Of a stretch of 64,000 nucleotides of DNA, positions 36,685 through 49,049 are shown piece after piece. Each line of letters begins with the position of its first letter. Positions within the stretch are counted from its first letter, which is position 1. Made by a program: the position numbers and the translations under genes. The stretch lies in assembly GCA_029339505.1 (NCBI GenBank), contig JAQISU010000081.1, positions 21,849,501-21,913,500 on the forward strand. Reading direction: 5' to 3'. The notes below the pieces were generated by a model that was not told where the DNA came from, did not search any database, and saw nothing but the letters and a program-made list of their open reading frames with translations. This stretch comes from Unio delphinus (Eukaryota; Mollusca; Bivalvia; Unionida; Unionidae).

Positions 36685-37636
36685 TAGGGTTGTTAAACGA
36701 AAATCGGAAATCTGATTATCGGCTTTGAAAACGATTAACGGTTTTTGGTTTTACAAAACGATAATCGAATTCAATATTTTTTACCATTTTTATAGTGAAA
36801 CTTTTTTAAAAAAATGCCAGAAAAAATTCATTCATGCATTTGTTTAGTGTTTACATTTTAATACAATATGGCCAGCAGATAAGAAGTTGTGTTTGTTTAA
36901 AATTTGTGAGCGCTCCATGCAGCGTGTTTGTAAATGAATACATTTATTGTTGAAGGATGTCAATTGTTAGTCGACCGACCGGTCGCTAATTTCTTTGATG
37001 TCCAAAATTGACAACAATAGACTGTTAATAGCTAGTCTCTGTTTCTGAGGACTGGTCTTTGGCGGTTGTGTCTTTTCAAGTTTACACATATGGCTGGTCG
37101 TATAAATAAATCTGTTGTATGGGAAAACTTTGAAAAAATTTCATCAAGCATGGCTCGCTGTAAACTATGTTCACAACAAATAAGTCTGAGCGGTGGTACT
37201 ACTACTGTACTGCATGCTCATTTGCGTAGCAAACATTCCGGAATTGCGGCTCCTTCAAATGTTCAGCCGCGATTAACAACATTTATTGGAACACAAAGAA
37301 ACTGTCCTGATCATCATCAAGAAAAAGTTACTGCTGCTGTAGCTAAGTTTGGCGCTGAAAACATGCTACCAATTTCGATTGTTGAATCCAATTCCTTCCG
37401 TGATTTGATGGCTTTGGTGGAGCCACAATATCGTCCTCCATGCCGTCAGACGATGCGCGTCTATACATTATGGTATGTAATGAATATCTTGTATTCGCAA
37501 GCTGCATTCACTAACTTGCATTATAAAAATATATTTCTTGTAATTTCAATGTAAGACAAACACCGATAATCGGTTTAAAATCGGATTTCTACAAACGATA
37601 ATCGGTTTTGGAAAAAAAACGATATTAACATCCCTA
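36685..37636. mobile_element. 952-bp hAT element with BED zinc-finger gene fragment
   Basis: Perfect 8-bp target duplication ATACTATC at 36677-36684 and 37637-37644. Terminal inverted repeats are TAGGGTTGTTAA on the left and TAGGGATGTTAA on the right read inward. Subterminal CGATAATCG / CGATTATCG motifs recur near both ends. It lies in the FOXRED2 intron between the exons at 35240 and 42663, and carries the coding fragment at 37090-37554. Confidence 0.93.
37090..37554 (+). pseudogene. hAT transposase N-terminus (BED zinc finger), truncated
   Basis: The predicted 154-residue product starts MAGRINKSVVWENFEK and has a BED-type zinc finger: aromatic VW..F, CKLC, then HAHLRSKH. A segment SNSFRDLMALVEPQYRPPCR follows, typical of the region after the BED finger in Ac/ZBED1-like hAT transposases. 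The catalytic RNase H-like domain is absent. After QTMR the sequence no longer resembles the family and soon stops. A GTATGT at about 37470 could be a former splice donor. An upstream in-frame ATG at 37066 is possible; I prefer 37090 because family members start close to the finger. It is probably a non-autonomous remnant. Confidence 0.82.
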
Positions 37637-38271
37637 ATACTATCCCTGACAGCTATGCAAATATTGACTTGTCACAAGCTGTGAATTACTCTCCCCAATG
37701 GTTGAATTAAATTTCAATCTTGTCTGTACATTTTAAAAACCGAAATTCTTTTTCATGGTGAATGAAGTCTGGCAATCGCACTATCAAAAAATCTTGGACC
37801 CTACAAATGTGCAATTCCAGTTGTAATTCAGCACACATGTATTGTTTTGACCCCCACCCCTCACCTCAGCAGAAATTTAATAATTTTGAGAAAACTGATG
37901 TCAATACATGCAACAAAGATTTCTGTGCCAATAGCCCTCACATATTTTAGCAATTCATCCTCCATCAACAGCACATTCAACTTTAATTCTTCCATGTTTT
38001 GCAAAATAACATTTACATATATTTAATTATCTTAAGCCAGACTTTAAAAATTAAAATTTAAGTTTTTGTCTTCAAATGATTTTTATGTTTGTTTAATTTT
38101 GTTCACGCTTATAAGTGTTTCTAATTTGGATATTTCACTGAATGGGATCTTTCTCACTGTAATATGGTAATGTTTGTAAGTTTACTGTGAATTAAATGTG
38201 TGTGCTAGTTGAACAGATTTTCTCATAATTATTCATGTTTCTCATAGACTTCTTAATCATCTTTCTATTGG

Positions 38272-38505
38272 GCCACTGTGGAGGCCTAGAGGTTTAACGT
38301 GCTCACCTTATAGATCACTCATATCTCACTTCAAGCCACGTGAGACTGAATCTGAGCTCAGCCAAGATGGATACAAGAGACAGCTTACCAGTAGATGCTT
38401 CTTTGCAGGGGTTTCCTTGGTTCATCCTTCATCAAATATACTGGTCACCATGTGTAGCCTATCATGTGCTGATGGGCAATATGGCAATAAATTCACAAAA
38501 CTAAA
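38272..38505 (+). mobile_element. SINE-B, strongly diverged
   Basis: Weak head GGGCCACTGTGGAGGCCTAG, then recognisable AGCTTACCAGTAGATGCTTC, CATCCTTCATCAAATATACT and ATGTGTAGCCTATCATGTGC blocks in the SINE-B order. It is an old copy in the FOXRED2 intron. Confidence 0.6.
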
Positions 38506-39197
38506 CCAAACCAAATCAACCATTTTCCAGCCTAAAAAAAAAAACTAATTATAAATGTAACTGAAATTATTGCTTCAATTTGTTCCAAAATTAAACAATT
38601 TACGTCAATGAAATGTCATGTGTTCAATTTATAAGACCTGACCGCATGTTACAAATTGTTTGACTATTTTTTAAATTAAATTCACAGATTGTGATTTTCA
38701 AACTAATGCTAAAAATTTTAAAATAAAGCAAATGTAAGAATAGATACCAAATTTGTCTTTTTTTTCAAATCACTGACTTTGATTATTTAATGCAGCTCTC
38801 ATATACTGTCTCTTTTTCTCAATCCTCTATCTCTCTTTCTTGCTCTGTCCAAATGTATTCATTTTAGTCAATTATTATTAAGGTGATACATGGATGAAGA
38901 TTAGTTCTTGTCTTTATTGAAATGTATTAATGATATATCTTCTAGCTGAATAACTGCTTTAGTGTTGGGCTTAATTTTTGCATTCCTCCTACCTATATTT
39001 GGTCTTGCTGACTATGCAAAGGTGAAAGTACACTTGCACTTTATTGGATAACTTGCTATGTGGAGTCCTGCTATGCTATTAATTTCCAATGATCTAAGGC
39101 TGTATATCTGAAACTATTCTAAATCAAAGGACTTAAAGTTGTCTCATTATGATTTCACTCAAACCTAAGCATCACCCATACAGACAGCACTGTCTAA

Positions 39198-40011
39198 ATA
39201 ACCAAATACTCAGCATAACCCAAATACTCAGTATGAATCAGATGCTCAATATCACTCAGATACTTAACATTGCCCAAATTCACCTAATTCTCAGCATAAC
39301 CCACATGTTCAGCATCAATCAAATACTCAATATTGCCCAAACAGCCTAATTCTCAGCATAACCCACATGTTCAGCATCAATCAAATACTCATCATTGCCC
39401 AAATGGCCTAATTCTCAGCATAACCCACATGTTCAGCATCAAATACTCATTTCCCAAGTGGCCTAATTCTCAGCATAACCCACATGTTCAGCATCAAATA
39501 CTCAACACTGCCCAAATGGCCTAATTCTCAGCATAACCCACATGTTCAGCATCAATCAAATACTCAACATTTCCCAAACAGCCCAATTCTCAGCATAACC
39601 CACATGTTCAGCATCAATCAAATACTCATCATTGCCCAAATGGCTTAATTCTCAGCATAACCCACATGTTCAGCATCAATCAAATACTCAGCATTGCCCA
39701 AATGGCCTAATTCTCAGCATAACCCACATGTTTAGCATCAATCAAATACTCAACATTGCCCAAATGGCCTAATTCCTAGCATAACGTACATGTTCAGAAT
39801 CAAATACTCATTTCCCAAATGGCCTAATTCTCAGCATAACCCACATGTTCAGCATCAAATACTCAACACTGCCCAAATGGCCTAATTCTCAGCATAACCC
39901 ACATGTTCAGCATCAATACTCAACATTGCCCAAATGGCCTAATTCCTAGCATAACGTACATGTTCAGAATCAAATACTCATTTCCCAAATGGCCTAATTC
40001 TCAGCATAACC
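39198..40011. repeat. about 62-bp tandem array, split by a hAT element
   Basis: Unit with CCTAATTCTCAGCATAACCC, ACATGTTCAGCATCAATCAA and ATACTCAACATTGCCCAAAT. A shorter variant lacks ATCA or has a CATTTCCC junction. The array resumes after the hAT element at 42227 and fades by about 42480 into short diverged units. Confidence 0.93.
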
Positions 40012-42226
40012 ATACATGCCAACCCCTGACGAGGAAAAAGTGTAATCCAAGTGGTCAAAAAGAGGAATCCAAGCAGAAAAAGAGTAATCCACATATAACA
40101 TACTACCATTACAATTAACAATGATTTATTTGCTTTTCTCATCTTTTATCATTCATTAATGGTTCAAGTGTTCATATGTAGCACTTTTAGCTTTAGAAAG
40201 CAACAGATTGTCATGTTGCATTTCAAAACATTTTGTACCAGCTGAGGCCATGAATGTTTTGCATACCAGTAGAGCACCCAGTACCGGGTTACTTAGCCTG
40301 GACCTGAATTCAGTTTTATTTTTGTTAACAACACTGAACAATCTCTCACAGTCAGCATTAGAATGGTAAAGAACCAATATTCCTTTCATAACCTGACAAA
40401 GAAGAGGAAATTTATTTCTTCCAGTGATAGAGTCTTTTAGCTGGGAAATAAGGTGCCATTGCACATCAACTCTATCTGCATTAAGTATATTGTCAGATAG
40501 AATCCCAACTTGATACTTCAGGAATTCTTCTTCCAGATGATCCAAGTTAGACAAGGGTGGCAATAGAAAGGAATATCTCTTGACAAAGAATCTAACACTT
40601 TTGAAGCTTTTTGACTGTCTCTCATTTACATAAGCAGCTGAAGCATTTAAAAGCAGTTCATCTCCATATGGGAATTTATGGAGCATGTAATCATAGATAT
40701 CTATTAATAAATGGCCAATATCTACTTCTAATTTATCAGCAGCAAGGTGCATTAAATGACAGGGGCAACCTGTTATGAACACTGATGGAGACATTTTCAA
40801 AATATAGGATGCAACTCCTTTATGAATTCCAGTCATCACTGATGCATTATCAGCTGCAAACCCCATACAGTTCTGCCAACTTATGTCATGTTTCTTCAAA
40901 ACATTGTCAAGCAAATCAAAAATGTTTTGTCCAGTGGAATCTACTGTTAATTCTGGTAAAGAAAGAAGAACACTCATGACTTTGCCTTTTTCACTGTCAA
41001 AGTATCTAATACAAACTGGGTACAACTTTTTATCATCATAATCACAACTCCCGTCTGTGGCAATACTAAACGGCCCAATTTTCATTGCTTCTGCAATTTT
41101 AAGTGAAGTAGTATCTTCTGCTAGGCACCGAACAATGTGAGATGATTTTGTTCTTGCACAAGCATATTTTTCCGCAATTTTCGAAATCAGGAAACATCCG
41201 CTTGAACAAGGGACCAACGTGGTCTGCTACCGCTAAGGGTAGTCCGTGTTCTATTAAAAACTCGGTAAATAACACCTCAGCATTTATAGTATTCAAGTCT
41301 GCACTTGAGCTCTGCTGTAAATAAGAAGTTACCTTAGTATTAGAGTTCGTAAGGCGAGCTAATTCGATGTGTTTCCTTGTTTTCATGTGTTTTTCCACAT
41401 CAAATTTACCACCATGACCAATGCTAAAATCGTTTCCGCACAGCCTGCAATGAGCATGATGCTGTCCTAGAATGGAACGCTGTATTATGCCATTCATATA
41501 TTCATCTTTGAATCTTTGGAGGACTCGTTGTTTTGCTTTTTTCTGATCCATCTGCGAAATTCTTGGGGAAAAAAATGTGCTCTAACATACACAAAGACTA
41601 GAATCCATCTTAACATCTGAAGCCATTTAGCGCCAACGATTAGACGTCACGTGATGATGCCCTCGTCGTGTTTGGAAGATTGATTACATTTTGCTTTGTT
41701 TATTATTGACTTTTTCTAACCCATCTGTGAAATTATTTAAGAGATATTTTTTGCACTCATAAACGCATTGAGAATTTTTTAATACTTTTTAGCGCAAAAA
41801 AACTTTTAGACTGGTTCTGCACTATACAAAATTAGAACAAAGAGTATGTGCATAATGATTTAAACAAAATAGAAACCAGTCTGTTCTCTCCTCACTAAGC
41901 TGCTATAAATAGAATATGAGGTCGAAAGTTTGAAAGTATCTTAGTAACATGATAGTTGCTATAAATAGAACATGAATATTAGGAAAGTCCACGGACAAGT
42001 ATACTCGTATATCGTAGTTATGTAGAAGCGGGGTATTTTTTATTTAAAAATAAAACAGTATGTAAAAAATAAAGTAATGCTAATAAAAACGAAAAAAAAA
42101 AAATGTTCTTTTTTTTGCAAGATGGATATATCGAAAAAGCGTAATCTATAAACGTTAACGCGTAACGCATAATTTAGTGGGAAAAAGCGTAATGATTACG
42201 CCAAAAGCGTAATGGTTGGCATGTAT
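40012..42226. mobile_element. 2.2-kb hAT element inserted in a tandem array
   Basis: Perfect 8-bp target duplication GCATAACC at 40004-40011 and 42227-42234, within the 62-bp array unit. Terminal inverted repeats ATACATGCCAACC are exact on both ends. Subterminal repeats of a GTAATCC / GCGTAAT(C/G) motif occur near both ends. It contains the broken minus-strand transposase gene at 40156-41551. Confidence 0.94.
40156..41551 (-). pseudogene. hAT transposase, frameshifted and internally deleted
   Basis: The N-terminal frame starts MDQKKAKQRVLQRFKDEY (41551) and carries a BED-like finger (CRLCGNDFS.GHGG....HMKTRKH). Near 41180 the frame shifts by one base at RMFPDFE, and the downstream frame continues IAEKYACARTKSSHIV. 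It then shows ATDGSCDYDDKKLYPV (RNase H-like strand with aspartate), GFAADNASVMTG and CPCHLMHLAAD. It ends with the hAT dimerisation domain, LYHSNADCERLFSVVNKNKT. After LLIDIYDYM the sequence jumps to KFPYGDELL, which belongs much later in the family. The insertion domain, with the HVxTRW region, is therefore deleted (several hundred residues, judged from family order). It cannot encode active transposase. Confidence 0.88.
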
Positions 42227-42662
42227 GCATAACCCACATGTTCAGCATCAATCAAATGTTCAGTATTACTAAATTCTCCGCATTACCTAAATACTCTGTA
42301 TTATTCAAACACTCAAAATTACTAAAAAATTAATACAGAATCTTCCAAGTGATCATCATTACTAAAAAAAAACAGCATGACCCAAATACAAGTACTCAGC
42401 ATCACCCAGCTATTTGGCAATACTCCAATGCTCATCATCAGCAAAACATTCATAAGCATCACACAAACAGCATCACTCAAACTGACCCTGCTCTCTGTGA
42501 AGTATTCCCTCACCTTCAAAGCTTATAAAACACCTAAACCCCAAACCAGAAAAGTTGGCACACCACACTTAAAAATCTTTTAAGTTCAACTTTTAATAAT
42601 TCTATTTTGAGACAGCACAAACAACACAATTGTATAATTAATATGCAAATGAATCCACTTAC

Positions 42663-42793
42663 CAAGAATGAGAACTGTTTTTCCTTCATAATCATCAGGA
42701 TTAATGGACATAGACTCATACCCATCTGCATACTCAATCCCAGGAACATTTGGAATATTGGGCTGGGATACCCCTGTTGCTACTATTAGTCTC
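42663..42793 (-). CDS. FOXRED2: FOXRED2 internal exon (first one visible)
   Basis: Coding exon of a FAD-dependent oxidoreductase domain protein 2 homologue. FOXRED2/ERFAD is known as an ER-luminal flavoprotein that works with SEL1L and OS-9 in ER-associated degradation. The exon follows a TTTTCAG acceptor and ends at CTTG|GTAAGT. It encodes a segment starting RLIVATGVSQPNIPNVPG and ending KTVLILG, that is, the ATG motif of the flavoprotein fold followed by the first strand of the second Rossmann fold. It is 131 bp long. It starts with the last base of a codon and ends with the first base of the glycine codon completed in the next exon. Upstream exons with the N-terminal FAD-binding motif were not found between here and the window end. 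Confidence 0.9.
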
Positions 42794-43287
42794 CTGAAAA
42801 GAAGAGTTTAAAATTTCATGCATATATTAAAAATGAATTATGGTACATGGCTTTGAAATTTGTTAAATGACACTGTGGTTGGAAGTCATAAAATCTTGCT
42901 CTGATAAAAAATATGTCACTTTTCTGAATAACTTGCTAAGTGGTTAGTGTACCAGCCTAGAAAGTTGTACAGTGGTACCTCACGTACATCCAGGCCAGCC
43001 AGTCAACTTAACTGATCTGACATACATATTAATGTACCAAACAGGAGGGTGTTTCTATTGAGTTGTAGAATCTCCATCAAATGTGCATAACATTGCATGT
43101 GCCAAAACACTATTTACCAATTTTATTGCCAAACAGAAACTCCCATTTTGGGTAGCAGATCAGTTTTCATATCTAGTCATAATAATGTTCTCTGATTCAG
43201 GAATTGCACAAAAGTTCTCATGCAAATGGACAAAAACTATTTGCATAGTGACTATTTAACAATTTAAAGATATCAAAATCTGAATTT

Positions 43288-43288
<1 letters not shown>

Positions 43289-43339
<51 letters not shown>

Positions 43340-43396
43340 TCAACAACAATAATAATATCAACAACAACAATAATAATAATATAATAATAATAATAA
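43289..43396. repeat. (AAT)n microsatellite with ATCAAC interruptions
   Basis: A pure AAT run followed by mixed AAT and CAACAA units. Confidence 0.97.
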
Positions 43397-43531
43397 ATAC
43401 ATAAAGTTATGTTGGTGAGCCACCACCTAAAGAATGTAACTAATGGCTTGCATGTTTAGGTAAAATATGACACTACTAAGAACAACTGTATTGCAAGAAA
43501 CTGGTACTAACAGCACTGACCTTGCTTTAAT

Positions 43532-44151
43532 CCTCTGAAAACATGAAAGTAAACCAGTCTAAAGTACACTAATGGTCACTGAAAACATGAAAGTAAATCA
43601 GTCTAAAGTACACTAATGGCCTCTGAAAACATGAAAGTAAATCAGTCTAAAGTACACTAATGGTCTATGAAAACATGAAAGTAAACCAGTCTAAAGTACA
43701 CTAATGGCCTCTGAAAACATGAAAGTAAACCAGTCTAAAGTACACTAATGGTCTCTTAAAACATGAAAGTAAACCAGTCTAAAGTACACTAATGGTCTCT
43801 TAAAACATGAAAGTAAACCAGTCTAAAGTACACTAATGGTCTCTGAAAACATGAAAGTAAATCAGTCTAAAGTACACTAATGGCCTCTGAAAACATGAAA
43901 GTAAACCAGTCTAAAGTACACTAATGGTCTCTGAAAACATGAAAGTAAATCAGTCTAAAGTACACTAATGGCCTCTGAAAACATGAAAGTAAATCAGTCT
44001 AAAGTACACTAATGGCCTCTTAAACATGAAAGTAAACCAGTCTAAAGTACACTAATGGTCTCTGAAAACATGAAAGTAAATCAGTCTAAAGTACACTAAT
44101 GGCCTCTGAAAACATGAAAGTAAACCAGTCTAAAGTACACTAATGGTCACT
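43532..44151. repeat. 44-bp minisatellite, about 14 units
   Basis: Unit CTCTGAAAACATGAAAGTAA plus ACCAGTCTAAAGTACACTAA plus TGGT. Two unit types alternate (AAATCAG with TGGCC, AAACCAG with TGGTC), giving a partial 88-bp higher-order period. It lies in the region upstream of the first visible FOXRED2 exon. Confidence 0.96.
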
Positions 44152-46651
44152 GTACTCCATAATGCCTTGGAGAATCTTATTACATGTACCTTTAACAACA
44201 TAAGACTGACAGACACTACCAATCTGGAAAATTTCTGGCAGACAACAATCTGTTTCAATATAACCAAAAAGCAAGAAACAATTTCATGCTGGAGTCACAA
44301 TAATTATATAAAAATTACCACATTAAAATTCAGACTGTACATTTTCCAATCTGAGGAAAATTTTGACTGACTATAGCCAAAAGCTGGATCCAAAAACATT
44401 AATTCATCTTTAAATGTTACAATCAGCAATGAAGAGGATTGTCATCTATATGAATACTGGTAACAATCTCTAATGAAATACTATAAATGCTTTTGTAAAA
44501 AAGTATGAATGGAATCAAGTTACTGTAAAAGGACAGGTTTGATGAAATGATGTGCATATTTTAATATAAAAAAAGGTAGATTTGATCAGTAGTTGTAATT
44601 TTTGTCCATTTGCATCCAAAAAGATGGATTGATGAAAATCAACCAAAGTTTGGAAATCTCCACATCTGTCCTGTCCTAACTGAACCAGGTGTCCTTTTCT
44701 GTTAAATGTATGGTTCTGAGACTGTTAGGACTCATAGTAAACATTCAGCTCATATACAAAATCTACTGCAACACCACGATATTAAAAATATTCAACAACT
44801 TTAAATTTCTGAATGCCTAAACCTTAATTTCTCAGTACAGACCCATCCATTTTTCTTTGTAGAAAAAAAACCCCCAACACACCAACTGCAGCATATTTTT
44901 ATATCTACAGGTATTTGAAATAGGTGTTTTAAATTCTGCACCCAAAGAACTGGGTGCTTGTTTCAGTAATGTTTTTTTTCCAAAGTCCAATTTGTATAAG
45001 GACTGAAATTCCATGAATAAAAAACAGTCTCTATTTTTCTCAGTTACAAATAGAATAAGCTCTCAAAACGTTCTTTGTATTAAAATTTACTTTTCTTTAT
45101 AAACCAATCATGCTCAGTTAAACCCACATGTAATCTTTATTATCTTCACCCATTGCAAGACTGGTTCCCATTTTTCCATAGTACCAGGAGTCCTACAGGC
45201 TTATAATAAAAAAAATGGTACAAGTATGATAGTGCTTGACTTGGTGTAAAAGGGCTTGAATTCACTCACTGCAGCTATACTTTCTCTTTTCAGAAATGTT
45301 TTGCATTTGTTTCCTGACCAACCCCATCTTTGCTAGCCATAGTTTCAATGTGAATTTATCTACACCTTGGCTTCTTGAGCTGATATTTCTGTTTGTTGGA
45401 TTTGTGAATTTCATTGGATATGGCAGCATGCCATCACAACCTATCAAAATTAAACTGGTCAAATTTGAACACTGTTCCTACACGATCGAGACATGGGGAG
45501 CAAACAACTTGAATGAACTGTTAAATATGCAATTTCATGTTTGCACATACACCTTTTACTCAAATAGACCTGTAATGGCTTTCCTCTGGTACACAGTCAC
45601 ACATTTGATGCTAAACTTACAAAGTATCCCTTTTAGGTCAATTGCCTCCACAAGTTTCAGCCCATGTGCAATGTTCCACACTATTCGTTAGTTGGCATTA
45701 CATACTAAGGGAGGCAACTCATGAAAAACAAAAGATGTTGCTAGGACAAAGCACCAATATACCTGTTCGATCCTCCAAAGTGTTGATAGGGTTATATTTT
45801 AAGCTTGTCTAGCGAATATGAAACTACCCTACTAGAAAACTGAGCGGTGGTGGGTATGTGCTGTTTTGACCACCAAACAAGAGTACAAATGGGTTCTGCT
45901 AGATTCAGAGGCAAAATTAAAAAGTGAACGTGTAAGGGGTGGGAGAGAGAAGAAAAGCTGACCTGGGGTGGGAGAGAGAAGCAAAGCTGTTGAGGTACAG
46001 AAAGTCCCAAAATTACCTGTCCTCTGTCAAAAATCTATTAAAATACACTTAGTGCTGTATCATATTTGCATTACAGTTGAGTAAGTTACAACGATTCAAC
46101 ACTCATATCTACAAAGACTCCAATACTTCATTGACAACACCTAGTCTAACTTGTTGTCATTAGTATTATTCTATACCTACATGTTTTTATAAGCAACATA
46201 ATGTGTACATGAAGTTCACTGATAATGCAGTATATATATTATTTACTATATACAAAGATAAGTCAGTTCTCTTGCATGACACTTGCAAATGTAATGCGGC
46301 GATATGACCATTTTGTTAATGCCATGTTAAATTTGAGACAGCATTTAAAAAACAAACCTTGTTACAGTGATAACAATGTGGCCTTCTGTTCAGATTTACT
46401 TGATGTCATTCAGTTACTGTAGAACATTTTACAGGATTTTATCCCCATTCAGTTCAACGGTCTACTTCCTTAACAGTCTAAAAATATTGTTTTCCATTGT
46501 GCATAGGAAGAATGCAGTAATGTAATTTGTGAAAATGTAGATGGTGGTGTGACAAAGGGTATTCTTTTTCATTTTTTTAAGTCATATTTCTAGGTGTCAT
46601 TTCAATGGATGTAATGTTTACATAGTTTTATCTGCATTCAGTTTAACTGCT
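44152..46651. other. no recognisable feature
   Basis: Expected to be FOXRED2 intron or upstream. The longest open frame (45296-45691, plus strand, 131 codons) has hydrophobic stretches but no family motif, and no repeat of it occurs elsewhere here. I do not support it as a gene. Confidence 0.45.
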
Positions 46652-46870
46652 ACCGTATATATTCACATACAAGTCAAGTCTAACTGCAAACTGCACAGAC
46701 CAAGATCTACCTTCATATAATGTGTCAGCAGATCTGGATCTGTGCAGTTTATTAAGTTAAATCAGTATAACATGCAAAATAGACCTTGACCTGCTTGTGC
46801 ATTATGCAATGGCAGATTAGGGTCTATTTTATTTGTAGTTCCACATAACTTATAAGTGAGTACAAATGGT
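46652..46870. mobile_element. 219-bp MITE with imperfect terminal inverted repeats
   Basis: Left ACCGTATATATTCACATACAAGT, right read inward ACCATTTGTACTCACTTATAAGT; both ends abut T or TA. The interior has inverted AGATCT...CATTATGCA motifs. Related starts occur at about 15053 and 18971. Confidence 0.68.
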
Positions 46871-47526
46871 TTATCATTTAATGTACCTGCACAATGATAT
46901 CAACAGTGACTGTTATCCTTCATGCATGCTGCAATCTAAGTTTTGAAGATGCCGATTTGGATGATGCAGAATTATTTTGCATTCTTCATAGATAATATTT
47001 TGTTCAACTTGATTAAATATATGAATTGAATAATCATGGTGTCTATACTGGATGTTGGATCAGCACTATATTCATTCAACAGGACATTTAAAGGTTTCAA
47101 TGCCTTTCATTAAGCCATTCTGTTTTACAATAGACACATGTCTCATCAGTAATATGCTGTATGTATAAATGATAATGATGGCCAACAATTATGCAAAGTT
47201 TTAACTTATTTATGAAGTAATTTTTCTTCCTTTTTCCTTGTTATTATATTTTTGTTGTTGGAAGACAAAAAGTCACATGGCCATGGAATGATATTTAGCA
47301 TACATCTAGGGTAGAGTTTACTTCGATTGATAAGACAGCAGGTTTTATTTTCTTAATCGTGATTGTGACTGTACATATTTATTTTAATTTTTCAACATTT
47401 CTTTTCATCAAAGATGGTTCTGTGTGAAAATAGTAACTGTCATTACAAGACACATGTGACAATCCACTACACTTCTTTATCACAAAAGGCCACCTGTGCC
47501 AAGTTTTCCTTGATTCTCATGAATAC

Positions 47527-47830
47527 AGTCGACTCTACTTAACTGCACATTGGTTAACTGCACACTCCAGATAACTGCACGTAGTCACGCCAGTCCCATT
47601 TTTTCCCAATGCTTTCAATAGGAACAAACTTCGGATAACTGCACTTCGCTTAAATGCACACACCGGATAATTGCACGATAAATTTCTGCCCGTGGCACAT
47701 TATTCAATACAATTTTACTCCGGTTAACTGCACAATATATATTCATGATCAGTTATTGCCAGTCCACTGCTGTAGCGCTTCAAATAAGCCAACAATTAAG
47801 CCGGTAAATGCGACTTTGTAAATGATTGAC
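47527..47830 (+). mobile_element. Tigger/pogo-like 5' end fragment
   Basis: After TA it starts CAGTCGACTCTACTTAACTGC and contains repeated (T/G)(G/A)TTAACTGCAC(A/T) and GGATAACTGCAC motifs, as in subterminal regions of pogo-class elements. The matching right terminus (inverted GAGTCGACTG) is not present downstream, so this is a truncated copy without coding sequence. Confidence 0.62.
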
Positions 47831-47899
47831 ATGTAAAGGACGCCGTAGGTGGTATATACATGTATATACATGCCCACTAGGGAGCAATAGCGTAACTCC

Positions 47900-48290
47900 T
47901 GGTTACTCTATAAGATAAATAACTCCTGGTACTCTCAACTGTCTCTGTATGGTAAATAACAGTACTCTAAACTGTCTATATATGGTAAATAACTCATGGT
48001 ACTCAACTATCTCTATATGGTAAATTACTGGTACTCTAAACAACTCTAAATAACTCATGGTACTCTGCCTATATGGTAAAAAAAATTTGATACTCAAAAC
48101 GGTCACTATATGGTAAATAACTCATGATACTCAAAACTGATTATCTATTGCAAATGACATGTGGTACTATAAACTTTCTCTACATGGTAAAAAACTTGTT
48201 CTCAAAAAGTACTAAAATCTGTCTCAATAAGGCAAACAACAGGAAGTACTCTAAACTGTCTTTATATGGTAAATAACTGTAGCTAATACA
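47900..48290. repeat. about 37-bp tandem array, older part
   Basis: Diverged units around CTCTATATGGTAAATAACTC and ATGGTACTCTAAACTGT, with many indels. The same unit recurs at 49050-49510. Confidence 0.88.
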
Positions 48291-49049
48291 AACCAAGTCT
48301 ATATGTCACACTGCCCTGCCCAAGATTGCGTAAGCCAGGGGAGCAAAGAAATGGTTAGAAGCCATGTATATAAGTTTGACACAGTTGGTCCACTTCGTAA
48401 AGGTACGAGAACCCAGCTTTGTTGTGCGTGAAAAGTCGCACTTGGATGTTGAAAGCTTTGTTCAAGAACAAAGTTTCCTTATAGGTGTAGTAAATCTCAC
48501 CATTTCACAGATGGCCAGGGAGCTTTGTCTGCAAAGTTGAATAGAATAAGTAAGAATCGACATTTAATCGGAATTCAGAGACAGTGTAGTCACCATTTCA
48601 ATCCAAATTTAATTTAGTATTTTCAAGCTAGGAACTAAGCAATTGCCCAAACATCATGATGGAAAGTTATAAAGCAATACTCCAGGAAAGCCACTCATAA
48701 TTTGGTGTGGAAACTTAGGAAATACTAAGAGAGACAAAGCTTCATAAAGGTCAGTAAGTTATTTGCTCAATTGTTGCAGAATATTATGGCATTGTGATTG
48801 TAAATATGTATTTGCAGTATGTATATTTCATTACTAGAATCATTAGTACATAGAATTACCCGTGTAACGTTAATTTACATGTGTATTTGAGAAATGAGCT
48901 ATGACTATGTAAAGAATTATGTAGATTATTTTGTAACTGTTGAATTGAATTGTAACTTTGGAAAATGGATGCAGTGAGTAAAATTAGTTAATATGGATGT
49001 AAAAATATATCAAAGCATGGATATTTGAATATCTGTATACACTTGATAG

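Noticed and set aside
39149..40118. Open frames in the 62-bp array
   Set aside because: Frames follow the repeat and change wherever a unit lacks four bases; no consistent protein.
45296..45691. 131-codon hydrophobic open frame on the plus strand
   Set aside because: No recognisable family. I tested both strands for missing FOXRED2 N-terminal motifs and found none.
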